From Synechococcus sp. A18-25c (GTDB lineage: Bacteria > Cyanobacteriota > Cyanobacteriia > PCC-6307 > Cyanobiaceae), in assembly GCF_014280035.1 (NCBI RefSeq), contig NZ_CP047957.1, forward strand, positions 1,488,001 to 1,552,000: a DNA stretch of 64,000 nucleotides. The letters run 5' to 3'. The position numbers and the translations under genes are program-made. Shown here piece after piece: positions 29,520 through 38,756 of this stretch. The notes below the pieces were generated by a model, which saw only the letters and a program-made list of their open reading frames with translations, had not been told where the DNA came from and searched no databases. How positions within the stretch are numbered: position 1 is the stretch's first letter; every line of letters starts with the position of its first letter.

Positions 29520-30806
29520 ATGGGACTTTGCCACGGGACCCTGACTGCGATCCCATCCGGTCCACTGCTTGAGCACCGCACGCTCCGCAACGGCAGCAGC
29601 CTTGTTACGGCTTCCATGCCGGATGCTGCACTCACCTGCCTTGATTTCTGGTGCCGAGGGGGCAGCGCCTGGGAGCATGAGGGGGAGGAGGGAATCGCCC
29701 ACTTCCTCGAACACATGGTGTTCAAAGGCAGCCGCGCGTTAGGCCCCGGTGAATTCGACCGGAGAATCGAGGCCTTGGGTGGAAGCAGCAACGCAGCCAC
29801 AGGCTTTGACGATGTGCACTTCCACGTGCTCGTGCCCGGCCAGGAAGCCGGCGAGGCCCTCAAGTTGCTTCTTGACCTGGTGCTGGATCCGGCCCTTGAC
29901 CAGGACTGCTTCGAGATGGAACGAGATGTGGTGCTCGAAGAAATTGCCCAGTACAGCGATCAACCGGACGATCAGGTGCTGCAAACATCCCTCGAGCTCT
30001 GCCTTGCGCCCCATGCCTACGGACGCCCGATCCTTGGCTGGGAATCCAGCCTTCGGGTCATGAATCCGAATGGGATGAAGACCTACCACCAACGTCGTTA
30101 CCGCGGTGGCAACTGCTGCCTGTCACTGGCGGGAAACCTGCAGGAGGATCTCATCAAGCAAGTGCTGGACAGCCCCTTGATGGAGCTGGAGCGCAGCGAG
30201 GTAATCCCCTCAACGGCTGGCAGCATCACACTCCCTTTCCAATCTGGCCGCGAGAATCGTCGCTTCCAACGCCTAGAGGCGGCACGCTTGCTGATGATCT
30301 GGCCCGTGGCAGCAGCAGCTGATCATCTAGCCATCGCGGGAGCTGATCTGGCCACGACGGTTCTCGCCGAAGGTCGGCGCAGCCGACTGATTGAGCGTCT
30401 GCGAGAAGACTTGCAGATCGTCGAAACCATCGATATGGATGTGACGACCTTGGAGCAAGGAAGCCTGGTGATGCTTGAGGCCTGTTGCCCCGAGGAGCAA
30501 GTGGAAGCGGTCGAACAAGAGGTGCACCGCCAGTTGCAGAGAACGCTGAGCGAACCGATTACCGACGAGGAGTTTGACAGGGCTCTGCAACTGGTGGGCA
30601 ATGGCCATCGCTTCAGCCTCGAAGCGCCGAGCGCTGTGGCCGCCAGCGTCGGCGCACAAACGTTGTGGGGGCGCCAACGAGATCTCCTGGCGCCCCTCGA
30701 GGACTTAATGCAGTGGGATGCTGCAGCGCTCAGCGCAGGCGTGATGCCGCTCCTTCAGCCCCAGAACGCCTTCACCCTGATCGCCCGACCGGAGGAAACC
30801 GCTTGA
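29520..30806 (+). CDS. M16 family zinc peptidase, catalytic subunit
   Basis: The 428-residue product carries the inverted zinc motif HFLEH (residues 61-65) and the downstream acidic ligand region [14 protein letters not shown], so it should bind zinc. In the C-terminal half the place of the substrate-binding Arg/Tyr motif reads [12 protein letters not shown], which lacks the usual Gly-x-Ala-Tyr. The next gene has exactly the reverse pattern, suggesting a heterodimeric M16B peptidase like mitochondrial processing peptidase. An in-frame TTG at 29511 is an alternative start. Substrate unknown. Confidence 0.9.
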   Translation: MGLCHGTLTAIPSGPLLEHRTLRNGSSLVTASMPDAALTCLDFWCRGGSAWEHEGEEGIAHFLEHMVFKGSRALGPGEFDRRIEALGGSSNAATGFDDVHFHVLVPGQEAGEALKLLLDLVLDPALDQDCFEMERDVVLEEIAQYSDQPDDQVLQTSLELCLAPHAYGRPILGWESSLRVMNPNGMKTYHQRRYRGGNCCLSLAGNLQEDLIKQVLDSPLMELERSEVIPSTAGSITLPFQSGRENRRFQRLEAARLLMIWPVAAAADHLAIAGADLATTVLAEGRRSRLIERLREDLQIVETIDMDVTTLEQGSLVMLEACCPEEQVEAVEQEVHRQLQRTLSEPITDEEFDRALQLVGNGHRFSLEAPSAVAASVGAQTLWGRQRDLLAPLEDLMQWDAAALSAGVMPLLQPQNAFTLIARPEETA

Positions 30807-32101
30807 CACCCCACAGTGATCTCGTCCTCGATCCGGTGGTCACCCCGGGGGTTCTCTCAGCCAAGTTGTGGATCCGCCGTGGCAGTGGTTGCGATCAACA
30901 GGGTCAGCGCGGCGGGCATCAATTGCTGGGATCCGTGCTCAGCCGCGGCTGTGGCCCCCTTGATCACTTGGAGCTGGCTGATCTTGTGGAAGGTTGCGGT
31001 GCCGGATTGCGCTGTGACACCCATGAAGACGGCATCCTGATCAGCCTCAAGTGCCGCGATCTCGATGCCGATCGCCTGCTGCCCGCCGTGGGCTGGATGG
31101 TGCGTCAACCGCACCTGAATGAGAACCAGATCGCCCTGGAACGTGAGCTCAGCCTGCAGGCTCTGCAGCGTCAACGCGAAGACCCCTTCCATCGCGCCTT
31201 TGATGGATGGCGACAGATCGCCTATGGCCAGGGACCATACGGCCATGACCCCCTCGGAATCGCCCAGGACCTGGAGCAGCTGTCACGACCGCAGCTCCAG
31301 CACCTGGCTCAGGATCTTGAAAGCGAAGGGTCCGTGCTGGCCTTGTCGGGAGCCATTCCTGCAGACGCCAGCGAGCGACTGCAGGAGTGGTTCAACCCAA
31401 CCATCTCTCAGTCCCCAGTTGACCAGGCAAAAGCAGGAGAAGCTCCGGCAGTTGTCGCTTCAGCGGATGACGCTTCAGCGAATACAAGGGATCGACCGTC
31501 CATCAGCCTCCAGTCCCTGGCGACGGAACAGGTGGTGCTGATGCTGGGACAGGCATCTCTGCCCCACGGCCATCCCGATGACCTGGCGCTGAGGCTTTTG
31601 CAGACGCATCTTGGATCTGGGATGTCCAGCCTGCTATTCCGCAGGCTGCGGGAAGAGCATGGTGTGGCCTACGACGTCGGCGTGCATCACCCAGCAAGAG
31701 CAGGCGCTGCTCCGTTTGTGATGCATGCCTCCACCGGCGTGGACCGCGCTGCACTCACACTGAAGTTGCTGATGGCCAGCTGGACCGAGTTGCTCGAGGA
31801 CTGCGTCGCTGCGGCTGATCTTCAACTGGCTGCAGCCAAATTCCGTGGTCACTTGGCCCATGGGTCCCAGACCACAGGTCAGCGAGCCGAACGACGAGCT
31901 CAGCTCCGTGGTCTGGGCCTCCCTGATCAGCATGATCAGGATTGCCTGCAGACGCTTGAGACGCTACGAGCGAGCGATCTGCTCGCTGCCGCTCAGCGAC
32001 ATCTGCAGCGGCCTCAGTTGAGCCTCTGTGGACCACCAGACACCCTGGCCGCCCTGGAACGTCAGTGGATGCAGGATCCCTTGACGAGAACGCCAGGCTG
32101 A
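30803..32101 (+). CDS. M16 family peptidase, non-catalytic partner subunit
   Basis: A TTG at 30803 that overlaps the previous stop (TTGA) and has GGAGG eight bases before it is the preferred start, giving 432 residues. The zinc site is missing: where HxxEH should be the chain reads GGHQLLGSVLSRG. The C-terminal half retains the substrate-binding R/Y motif in LREEHGVAYDVG (R283, Y290). It thus complements the upstream subunit, and tight coupling ensures equal synthesis. Confidence 0.88.
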   Translation: MTPHSDLVLDPVVTPGVLSAKLWIRRGSGCDQQGQRGGHQLLGSVLSRGCGPLDHLELADLVEGCGAGLRCDTHEDGILISLKCRDLDADRLLPAVGWMVRQPHLNENQIALERELSLQALQRQREDPFHRAFDGWRQIAYGQGPYGHDPLGIAQDLEQLSRPQLQHLAQDLESEGSVLALSGAIPADASERLQEWFNPTISQSPVDQAKAGEAPAVVASADDASANTRDRPSISLQSLATEQVVLMLGQASLPHGHPDDLALRLLQTHLGSGMSSLLFRRLREEHGVAYDVGVHHPARAGAAPFVMHASTGVDRAALTLKLLMASWTELLEDCVAAADLQLAAAKFRGHLAHGSQTTGQRAERRAQLRGLGLPDQHDQDCLQTLETLRASDLLAAAQRHLQRPQLSLCGPPDTLAALERQWMQDPLTRTPG

Positions 32102-32329
32102 TCAATCACCCGATGGCACATCAGCCGGAGTGAGCTGATTCAACGAAATCAGGAAGGTGCCCCTTGCAAAGCGCACCGCCACCGTTTCAGCAGGATGGAG
32201 CGCCATCACCAAACCAACCTCATCGGTGGTGACCAGATCAGGCGGGCGCAGCATCGGCATGGGGTCTGCTGTCTTGAGAAAGGTTGGGGTGCGGATCAGT
32301 CGCACCTGGTCACCGATGGAAACGGTCAT
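32102..32329 (-). CDS. sipA: NblS-interacting regulator SipA (DUF3148)
   Basis: The 75-residue product with FLKTADPMPMLRPPDLV, EVGLVMALHP and VRFARGTFLI matches the SH3-like SipA family, which binds the histidine kinase NblS (DspA/Hik33) and tunes its signalling for light and nutrient stress. The ATG at 32329 gives the family length; the longer frame to 32533 runs antisense through bioY and is rejected. It is convergent with the M16 pair and divergent from bioY. Confidence 0.85.
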   Translation of the reverse strand: MTVSIGDQVRLIRTPTFLKTADPMPMLRPPDLVTTDEVGLVMALHPAETVAVRFARGTFLISLNQLTPADVPSGD

Positions 32330-32379
32330 CACAGCTGGGCAATGCCTCTCTCTTACAGCAGGATGGTGCGAGCTGACGT

Positions 32380-32958
32380 TTGCCCGTGCGGGCACTGGCC
32401 ACCTGGAGCGGCGCACTTGCCGGATTGCTGCTGATTTTGGTCGGGAGCCTGATTCCATCTGCCCTGGTTCTCCCTCAACCTGATCTCCCCCCCAGCCTGC
32501 TGAGCCTTCCCAGCACCTGGCAAGTGCCCGCATTGCTGATCTGTGCCCTGGTTGCCGGCCCCAGAGCCGGCGTCATCGCCTCGGTGGCGTATCTCACCAT
32601 CGGCCTGGTGGATCTTCCGGTTTTCCACGGGGGAGGCGGTATCGCCTATGTGCTCACGCCGGGGTTTGGATACCTCGCGGGCTTCATTCCAGCCTCCTGG
32701 CTGACCGGGCGTTTGGGGCAGCAGAGCGGCATGAATGACATCCCTCGCCTCACCCTGGCCGCCATCGCAGGCCTGCTCACCATCCAGGCATGCGGTCTCC
32801 TAAATCTTCTGCTGGGTGCCCTGCTCAACCGGTGGAATGAACCCCTTGTCGACTTGATCTTCAGCTTCAGCCTTGGACCACTGGCCGCCCAGCTGGCTCT
32901 CTGTTGTGCAGCGGGCTTAATTGCCCGCGTGACCCGTCGCGTGTTGTTCATCGAATGA
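32380..32958 (+). CDS. bioY: Biotin transporter substrate-binding protein BioY
   Basis: The 192-residue product has about six hydrophobic segments and BioY signatures such as GLVDLPVFHGGGGIAYVLTP, where P-F-G-G surrounds the ligand site, and GYLAGFIPASWL. BioY takes up biotin alone or with ECF modules EcfAT. Start is TTG at 32380 or GTG at 32386. Its stop overlaps the lspA start (ATGA). Confidence 0.9.
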   Translation: MPVRALATWSGALAGLLLILVGSLIPSALVLPQPDLPPSLLSLPSTWQVPALLICALVAGPRAGVIASVAYLTIGLVDLPVFHGGGGIAYVLTPGFGYLAGFIPASWLTGRLGQQSGMNDIPRLTLAAIAGLLTIQACGLLNLLLGALLNRWNEPLVDLIFSFSLGPLAAQLALCCAAGLIARVTRRVLFIE

Positions 32959-33461
32959 GTCGTCAGGACGGACAACCAAGACGTTCAGGGCTGCTCCTGC
33001 GCCGCGGGACTGTGCTCGTGCTGAGTGCCCTGATGGTCATCCTCGACCAGCTCAGCAAACACTGGATCAAGATCATGCTCCGGCCTGGTGAATCGACACC
33101 ATTCATCCCAGGTCTGCTTCAGCTGCATTTGGTGCGAAACACCGGTGCAGCATTCAGCTTGTTCACCGGTGCCACCCCGATGCTGGGAATGCTCAGTTTG
33201 GTGGTGGCCATTGGCGTTGCCATCTGGATCTGGCGAGAACCACGACACGATCTGTGGATGGGCTTGGCCCTGGGTTTCTTGCTGGGGGGAACGATCGGCA
33301 ACGGAATCGATCGCCTGCGACTGGGTCACGTCATCGATTTTTTGGAGCTGGTGCCGATCCAGTTCCCGGTTTTCAACTGGGCCGACGTGGCCATCAACCT
33401 CGCGGTGCTCTGTTTCATCATCGATGCACTGACCCAAAGGAAGGGGCCCCGCGATGCCTGA
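32955..33461 (+). CDS. lspA: Lipoprotein signal peptidase II
   Basis: LspA cleaves signal peptides of prolipoproteins after lipidation. The 168-residue product has four membrane segments and both catalytic aspartates in the conserved boxes VRNTGAAFSLF, GNGIDRL and VFNWADVAIN. ATG at 32955 overlaps the bioY stop. Its last codons overlap the next gene by eight bases. Confidence 0.95.
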   Translation: MSRQDGQPRRSGLLLRRGTVLVLSALMVILDQLSKHWIKIMLRPGESTPFIPGLLQLHLVRNTGAAFSLFTGATPMLGMLSLVVAIGVAIWIWREPRHDLWMGLALGFLLGGTIGNGIDRLRLGHVIDFLELVPIQFPVFNWADVAINLAVLCFIIDALTQRKGPRDA

Positions 33462-35589
33462 CCAGCGGCGGCCAGCCCAGCTCACGGTTCATCAGAACGA
33501 TCAGGGAGACCACACCATTTCCCTCTTGGGCGAGGGCTACCGAATCGGGCGTGACCCCGCTCTGGAGATTTGGATTGACCACAGTGCCGTCAGCCGCCAG
33601 CACGCCTTGCTGGAACGACGCGGCCGCCATTGGCTGATCCGCGATCTTGACTCCACGAATGGCTTGTGGTGGCGAGGGCGACGCATCCAGGAACTCGAAC
33701 TTCAGGACGGTGATTGCGTCAGCCTGGCGCCAGGCCTAGAGGGCGATTCACCATCGCTCCGCTTCCGATTCGAAAGCCAGCGGTTGAAGCTTCGGTTGAA
33801 GCGCGGCCTTGGCTTCGGCCTACTCGCCGGGCTCGCCGGAGCGGGTCTGGTGCTGGCGTTGGCGGCCTTGCACGTTCCCGTGCGCGGACGGCTGGCCAGC
33901 GTGCGTGGGCCGTTGGCCATCTACGACGGCAACAATCAACCCCTGAATTCGGTGGATTCCAGCCGTCACCGCGAACTGGGTCAACTCGACGCCTTTTCGC
34001 CGGTTCTGGTAGACGCACTGCTGAGCAGTGAAGACAACCGGTTCTGGTGGCATCCAGGCGTTGATCCCATCGGAACGCTGCGGGCCTTTTCTGCCAACCT
34101 CACAGGAGGGCGCGTGCTGGAAGGAGGCAGCAGCCTCACCCAGCAACTGGCTCGCAGCCTCTATCCCGAGCTGGTGGGCGAAGGCGACACGTTCGGCCGC
34201 AAATGGCGTGAGCTGCTTGTTGCCCTGCAGCTGGAGAGCCGCTTCAGCAAGGGAGAGCTGTTGCTGAGCTACCTCAACCGGGTGTATCTCGGTGTGGGAT
34301 GGGGCTTTGAGGATGCAGCCCGCACGTATTTCGACCGTTCCGCTGGAGATCTGAACCTCGAAGAAGCAGCCCTGCTGGTCGGTCTGCTGCCCTCTCCCAA
34401 TGGTCATGATCCGTGCGTCAACCCGCAACGTGCCCTCGAAGCCCGCAACCGGGTGATCAACAAAATGGCCGACGCGGGTCGATTGTCACTGGATCAGGCG
34501 AGAACCGCCCGTCGGCAGCCGATTCAACTTGCCTCAAGTGCCTGCAACGGCACGGCTGCTGGTCGTGCTGCTCCTTTTTACACCGATCAGGTGCGCCGAG
34601 ATCTGACGCAACTGGTGGGTCCTGAGGTAGCCGCCGAAGGCAATTTTCTGATTGAAACCCATCTCGACCCCGTGCTGCAGGCAGTGCTGGAGCGGCAGTT
34701 GCGCAACCTGCTCAGCAGGTCCAAGGACCTTGGCATCAGCGAAGGAGCCGCCGTCGTGATCGATAGCCGCAGCGGCGGCGTCCTGGCCATCGCCGGAGGC
34801 CGTGACTACGAATTCAGTCAGTTCAACCGGGCGTCCATGGCGCTCCGCCAGCCAGGCAGCACCTTCAAGTTGATGACCTATCTGGCGGCGCTAGAAGCTG
34901 GAATCCAACCGACTGACACCATTGACTGCAGCCCACTTACCTGGCGCGGCCAGCGTTTTGATAGCAACTGCGAAGGTCGCCTCAGCCTCACCCGCGCCTT
35001 TGCCACCAGCAACAATCCAGCCGCGCTTCGCTTGGCCCAACGCGTAGGGCTTGATCAGGTGGTGCGCCAGGCGAAGGCCCTTGGCATCACCAGTCCGCTG
35101 GATCCGGTGCCAGGACTTGCCCTTGGTCAGAGCGAGGTGCGACTGCTGGAACTCACCGGCGCCTATGCCGCCGTGGTCAACGAAGGGGAATGGCGATCAC
35201 CCACCACGATTCGTCGTTTGATGGATGCAGAAACCTGCCGCGAGGAAAGTCCGCGCGGTTGCGGAACTCTTGACAGTGGGACGACTCAAGGGCGAAGAGC
35301 CATCAGCCGGGACAGTGCTCAGCAAATGCAGAGCCTTCTCAGGGCTGTCGTGCAAAACGGCACAGGACGTCCGGCATCCCTGGGTGGCCAGGAAGGAGGA
35401 AAAACAGGAACCACCAATGACGGCCGGGATCTTCTCTTCGTGGGTTTCGAGCCCCAACGCCATTGGGTTCTGGGCATCTGGCTTGGAAATGATGACAACA
35501 GCCCCTCCGCAGGATCCAGTGCGCTTGCAGCTTCGCTCTGGGCTGACATCATCCGCGCGGCAGGGCGTGGAGGTCTGACAGGCACATGA
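33454..35589 (+). CDS. FHA-domain class A penicillin-binding protein
   Basis: This 711-residue protein makes glycan strands and cross-links them. In order: a cytoplasmic N-terminal FHA domain (about residues 25-105; YRIGRDP, SAVSRQHALL, DSTNGLWW), one membrane segment (about 118-142), a GT51 transglycosylase domain with catalytic Glu in SSEDNRFWWH (E193) and a transpeptidase with S469-TFK, SNN (519-521) and KTG (650-652). All active-site motifs are intact. The FHA fold binds phosphothreonine, so activity may respond to a Ser/Thr kinase. Its stop overlaps the next gene (ATGA). Confidence 0.93.
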   Translation: MPDQRRPAQLTVHQNDQGDHTISLLGEGYRIGRDPALEIWIDHSAVSRQHALLERRGRHWLIRDLDSTNGLWWRGRRIQELELQDGDCVSLAPGLEGDSPSLRFRFESQRLKLRLKRGLGFGLLAGLAGAGLVLALAALHVPVRGRLASVRGPLAIYDGNNQPLNSVDSSRHRELGQLDAFSPVLVDALLSSEDNRFWWHPGVDPIGTLRAFSANLTGGRVLEGGSSLTQQLARSLYPELVGEGDTFGRKWRELLVALQLESRFSKGELLLSYLNRVYLGVGWGFEDAARTYFDRSAGDLNLEEAALLVGLLPSPNGHDPCVNPQRALEARNRVINKMADAGRLSLDQARTARRQPIQLASSACNGTAAGRAAPFYTDQVRRDLTQLVGPEVAAEGNFLIETHLDPVLQAVLERQLRNLLSRSKDLGISEGAAVVIDSRSGGVLAIAGGRDYEFSQFNRASMALRQPGSTFKLMTYLAALEAGIQPTDTIDCSPLTWRGQRFDSNCEGRLSLTRAFATSNNPAALRLAQRVGLDQVVRQAKALGITSPLDPVPGLALGQSEVRLLELTGAYAAVVNEGEWRSPTTIRRLMDAETCREESPRGCGTLDSGTTQGRRAISRDSAQQMQSLLRAVVQNGTGRPASLGGQEGGKTGTTNDGRDLLFVGFEPQRHWVLGIWLGNDDNSPSAGSSALAASLWADIIRAAGRGGLTGT

Positions 35590-37184
35590 AAGGATCAACC
35601 CGCTGGATCCTGATCGGTGCCGCGGCGCTGATCGCACTGATGGTCGTAGGACTGGTGCTTCAGGGAATCCGCAATCTGCTCTGGGATCTCAGCTACTGGC
35701 TCCCAGCCTGGCTCGTGGGTCCGGTCTTACTGATTGCTGCGATTTTGCTTGTTGCCGCAGTGATGCAGATCGGCTTGCCATGGTTTCGGCAATGGCGCCG
35801 ACGCTCCACTCAAGGCGTGCAGACAACCGACGCCACCATGCCGGCTCCGACCAGCCGACGAGAAGCAGCAGAACGCAGTCTCGGGAGCGTCGACCGACTC
35901 CTGGAGCGGCTGCAAGACGACGTGGCCCGGCAATCACTGCAGAAGGAACGGGAACGCGTCGCGCGGGAACTCGAACGCGGTGATCTGGTGGTGGTGCTCT
36001 TTGGCACTGGATCAAGTGGCAAGACATCCCTGATCCGAGCCCTCTTGCGCGAGATCGTCGGCGATGTCGGTGCTGCGATGGGTTCCACCAGTGAAAGCCA
36101 GCGTTATCGCTTGCGATTGCGCGGTCTGGAACGGGGCGTGCAACTGGTCGACACGCCAGGAATCCTGGAATCCGGCATGGATGGACGCAGTCGGGAACAG
36201 GAGGCCCGACAGCACGCCAGTCGCGCGGATCTGATGATCGTGGTGGTGGATGGCGACCTACGACGCAGCGAACTGGACGTGGTGCACAGCCTCTCCGGAC
36301 TCGGCAAGCGTTTGCTCTTGGTGTTGAACAAATGCGATCTCCGCGGCGAAGAGGAAGAGCGGCGCCTGCTGCTGCTGCTCAAACAGCGATGCGCTGGCTG
36401 GTTGCAAGCCGAAGATGTGATTCCCACCAGTGCCTGCCCGCAATCCCTGCCGCGACCGGGGCAGCGGCCGCTGCAACCACCTCCCGAGATCGGCCTGTTG
36501 GTGCGACGTCTGGCGGCAGTGCTCCATGCCGATGGCGACGAGCTTCTGGCCGACAACATCCTTTTGCAGTGCAAGGACCTTGGTGCTGCAGGCCGGGATC
36601 TTCTGGATCGTCAGCGGTCGCAGGAAGCTCGCCGCATTGTCGATCGGTACACCTGGATCAGTGCTGGGGTGGTGGCGGCAACACCGTTACCGGGAGTGGA
36701 TCTGCTCGGCACGGCAGCAGTGAATGCCCAAATGGTGATGGAGCTTGGAGCTGTCTACGGCATCCAACTGACGCGCAACCGGGCCCAGGAATTGGCAGTC
36801 TCCGTCGGTCGGACGCTGGCCGGTCTTGGCGTGGTGAAGGGTGGCGTCGCCTTGATCGGAACCGCTCTGAGCGTGAATCTCCCCACTCTGTTGCTGGGAC
36901 GAGCTGTGCAGGGTGTTGCGGCAGGGTGGCTCACCCGAATCGCTGGGTCGAGCTTCATTACCTATTTCCAGCAGGATCAAGACTGGGGAGATGGGGGAAT
37001 CCAGGATGTGGTGCAGCACCACTACGAACTCAACCGCCGCGATCGCTCCCTGAAGGCATTTCTGGACGCAGCACTACGTCGGGTCGTCGAACCACTCCAG
37101 CAGGAGGCGAAGAAACGGCTTCCGCCCCAGCCAGGGCTTCGGGCGGAGGAGGACGCATCGGGCCGCGGCTATCGAGAACTGTGA
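35586..37184 (+). CDS. Membrane-anchored GTPase with DUF697 domain
   Basis: The 532-residue product has two N-terminal membrane segments (about residues 7-27 and 38-62), a coiled region, a Era/TrmE-like GTPase domain (P-loop GTGSSGKTS at 140-148, DTPG, NKCD) and a C-terminal hydrophobic DUF697 domain (about 360-480; AATPLPGVDLLGTAAVNAQM). Similar proteins occur across cyanobacteria and in the YcjX/YcjF neighbourhood of proteobacteria, with no settled role. Its ATG overlaps the PBP stop, hinting at a link to the cell envelope. The last 155 bases are antisense to the next gene. Confidence 0.85.
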   Translation: MKGSTRWILIGAAALIALMVVGLVLQGIRNLLWDLSYWLPAWLVGPVLLIAAILLVAAVMQIGLPWFRQWRRRSTQGVQTTDATMPAPTSRREAAERSLGSVDRLLERLQDDVARQSLQKERERVARELERGDLVVVLFGTGSSGKTSLIRALLREIVGDVGAAMGSTSESQRYRLRLRGLERGVQLVDTPGILESGMDGRSREQEARQHASRADLMIVVVDGDLRRSELDVVHSLSGLGKRLLLVLNKCDLRGEEEERRLLLLLKQRCAGWLQAEDVIPTSACPQSLPRPGQRPLQPPPEIGLLVRRLAAVLHADGDELLADNILLQCKDLGAAGRDLLDRQRSQEARRIVDRYTWISAGVVAATPLPGVDLLGTAAVNAQMVMELGAVYGIQLTRNRAQELAVSVGRTLAGLGVVKGGVALIGTALSVNLPTLLLGRAVQGVAAGWLTRIAGSSFITYFQQDQDWGDGGIQDVVQHHYELNRRDRSLKAFLDAALRRVVEPLQQEAKKRLPPQPGLRAEEDASGRGYREL

Positions 37185-37275
37185 TGAGCACGAGGTAGAT
37201 CACGCCGATTAACACCGAAAGTGCCCCGGTGACGATGGCGACCCAACGACCTCGGGGGGGTGGCTGTACCGCCAT
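37030..37275 (-). CDS. Small single-span membrane protein (81 aa)
   Basis: The start ATG shares one base with the stop of the decarboxylase gene (TGATG), a common coupling in this window. The product has a hydrophobic segment WVAIVTGALSVLIGVIYLVL followed by TVLDSRGPM and a Pro/Ala-rich tail. The 3' two thirds lie antisense to the end of the GTPase gene, so the exact C-terminus could be constrained by that gene. Function unknown. Confidence 0.6.
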   Translation of the reverse strand: MAVQPPPRGRWVAIVTGALSVLIGVIYLVLITVLDSRGPMRPPPPEALAGAEAVSSPPAGVVRRPDVVLRPEMPSGSDRGG

Positions 37276-38714
37276 CAGAGAACCTCCTCACTGGTGTCGT
37301 TGAGCAGAGTTCCTAAACGGTCGATCAACGCCTCAGACGTGTGGGGATTGCCCAGAACAACCTTGATGTGATGACGACCGTGATGCAAGGGGCGCGACAC
37401 CATGATTTGCTGATCCAGAAGTCGTTGTCGCATCGAGGTTGACCAGCGCGCGCTGCGCTCCGCATCGGCGCCCAGAGGTGTGCAGGCCAGCAAATGCAGA
37501 GGTCCGGATGTGATGTCGAGCCGGGACCTGTCGAGGTGACGTTCCAACCGATCGCGCCGGACCAAGGCCTGCTCGAGCAGGCTGGCGATTCCGTCTTCTC
37601 CAAGCTGGCGCAGTCCCAACCAGAGCTTGAGGATTTCTGCAGAGCGGCTGCCTTGAAGACCCAGTTCACCTCCGTGAACACCCGTCAAAGCCGGTTCCAT
37701 ATAGGGCAATCCTGTGTGAAAGGTCTCTTGCAGAGCCGTCTGATCACGAACCAGCAGAAGCGATGACGTCTTGGCAATTCCAAGCAGTTTCTGGGGGTTG
37801 ACAGTGATGGAGTCGGCGGAAGCGATCCCATCGAGCAGAGATGCCGTGCTCTCGCACAACCCAAACACAGCACCAATGGCTCCATCCACATGCAGCCAGA
37901 GGCTGCGCTCACGGCAGACGTCGGCCAAAGCTTGGAGTGGATCGATGGCACCTCGTACGGTGGTGCCGGCGGTGGCCACAACCGCCAGACAAGGGCGTTT
38001 CTGATCTTGCAATCGGTCGAGCTCTGACTCCAGGGCAGTCACTTGCATGCGACCGGTGGCATCCACAGGAACCCGACGGATTGCATCGGGGCGAAGCCCC
38101 ATGACTCGCGCCGCTTTCACCAGCGAAACGTGGGAATCGTCGCTGACCAGCACCACAGCATCGGCAGCCTGATCGAGGCCCATGCGATGACGCGCCGTCA
38201 CCAGAGCGGTGAGATTGCTAAGGGATCCGCCGCTAGCCGCAACCCCACCAGCCCCTTCTGGCAAATCAAACCGGGAAGCGAACCAACCACAAAGCTGACG
38301 TTCCAGCTGACTCAGACTTGGGGAGAGTTCCTCAGCGAGCAGATTGTTGTTGAGACCGGCGCAGATCAGCTCTGCAGCGATCGAGGCCGTGTTCGGTGGT
38401 GGATCCAGATGCGCCAGCGCGCCGGGATGGGTGGGCTGATAGGCCCCATCCATGACCTGCTGCAAATCATCCAAGAGACGAGCTGCTCCCAGTCCGGTCG
38501 CTTCCGGGAATGCCTCGGGCAGAAGTCGCAGGGATGGCAAGGGTGCCCGTTGGGATGCAGACCCCATCCATTGACAGAGCCGGGCACAGGCTTCCTCCAG
38601 AAACCGCTGCAGTTGCGGGTCCAGAGCCTCAGGAGAGGCAAACGCAGACAGATCCGTCGACGCCGATGAGCTTCTGGTGGATCCGAACAAGGACTCAGCG
38701 GAAGGAATGGTCAT
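37275..38714 (-). CDS. PLP-dependent group II decarboxylase
   Basis: The 479-residue product (ATG at 38714) belongs to the aromatic-amino-acid/glutamate/diaminobutyrate decarboxylase superfamily: HLDPPPNTASIAAELI near residue 102, GGVAASGGSLSNLTAL, the PLP-pairing Asp in LHVDGAIGA (275-282) and the Schiff-base Lys K309 in NPQKLLGI. Candidate substrates include aspartate, diaminobutyrate or aromatic amino acids; the sequence alone does not decide. It is divergent from tadA with about 40 bases between them. Confidence 0.82.
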   Translation of the reverse strand: MTIPSAESLFGSTRSSSASTDLSAFASPEALDPQLQRFLEEACARLCQWMGSASQRAPLPSLRLLPEAFPEATGLGAARLLDDLQQVMDGAYQPTHPGALAHLDPPPNTASIAAELICAGLNNNLLAEELSPSLSQLERQLCGWFASRFDLPEGAGGVAASGGSLSNLTALVTARHRMGLDQAADAVVLVSDDSHVSLVKAARVMGLRPDAIRRVPVDATGRMQVTALESELDRLQDQKRPCLAVVATAGTTVRGAIDPLQALADVCRERSLWLHVDGAIGAVFGLCESTASLLDGIASADSITVNPQKLLGIAKTSSLLLVRDQTALQETFHTGLPYMEPALTGVHGGELGLQGSRSAEILKLWLGLRQLGEDGIASLLEQALVRRDRLERHLDRSRLDITSGPLHLLACTPLGADAERSARWSTSMRQRLLDQQIMVSRPLHHGRHHIKVVLGNPHTSEALIDRLGTLLNDTSEEVL

Positions 38715-38756
38715 TCTCGCCTGCGATGGCACATTGGACGGACGTGAGCGAATGGC

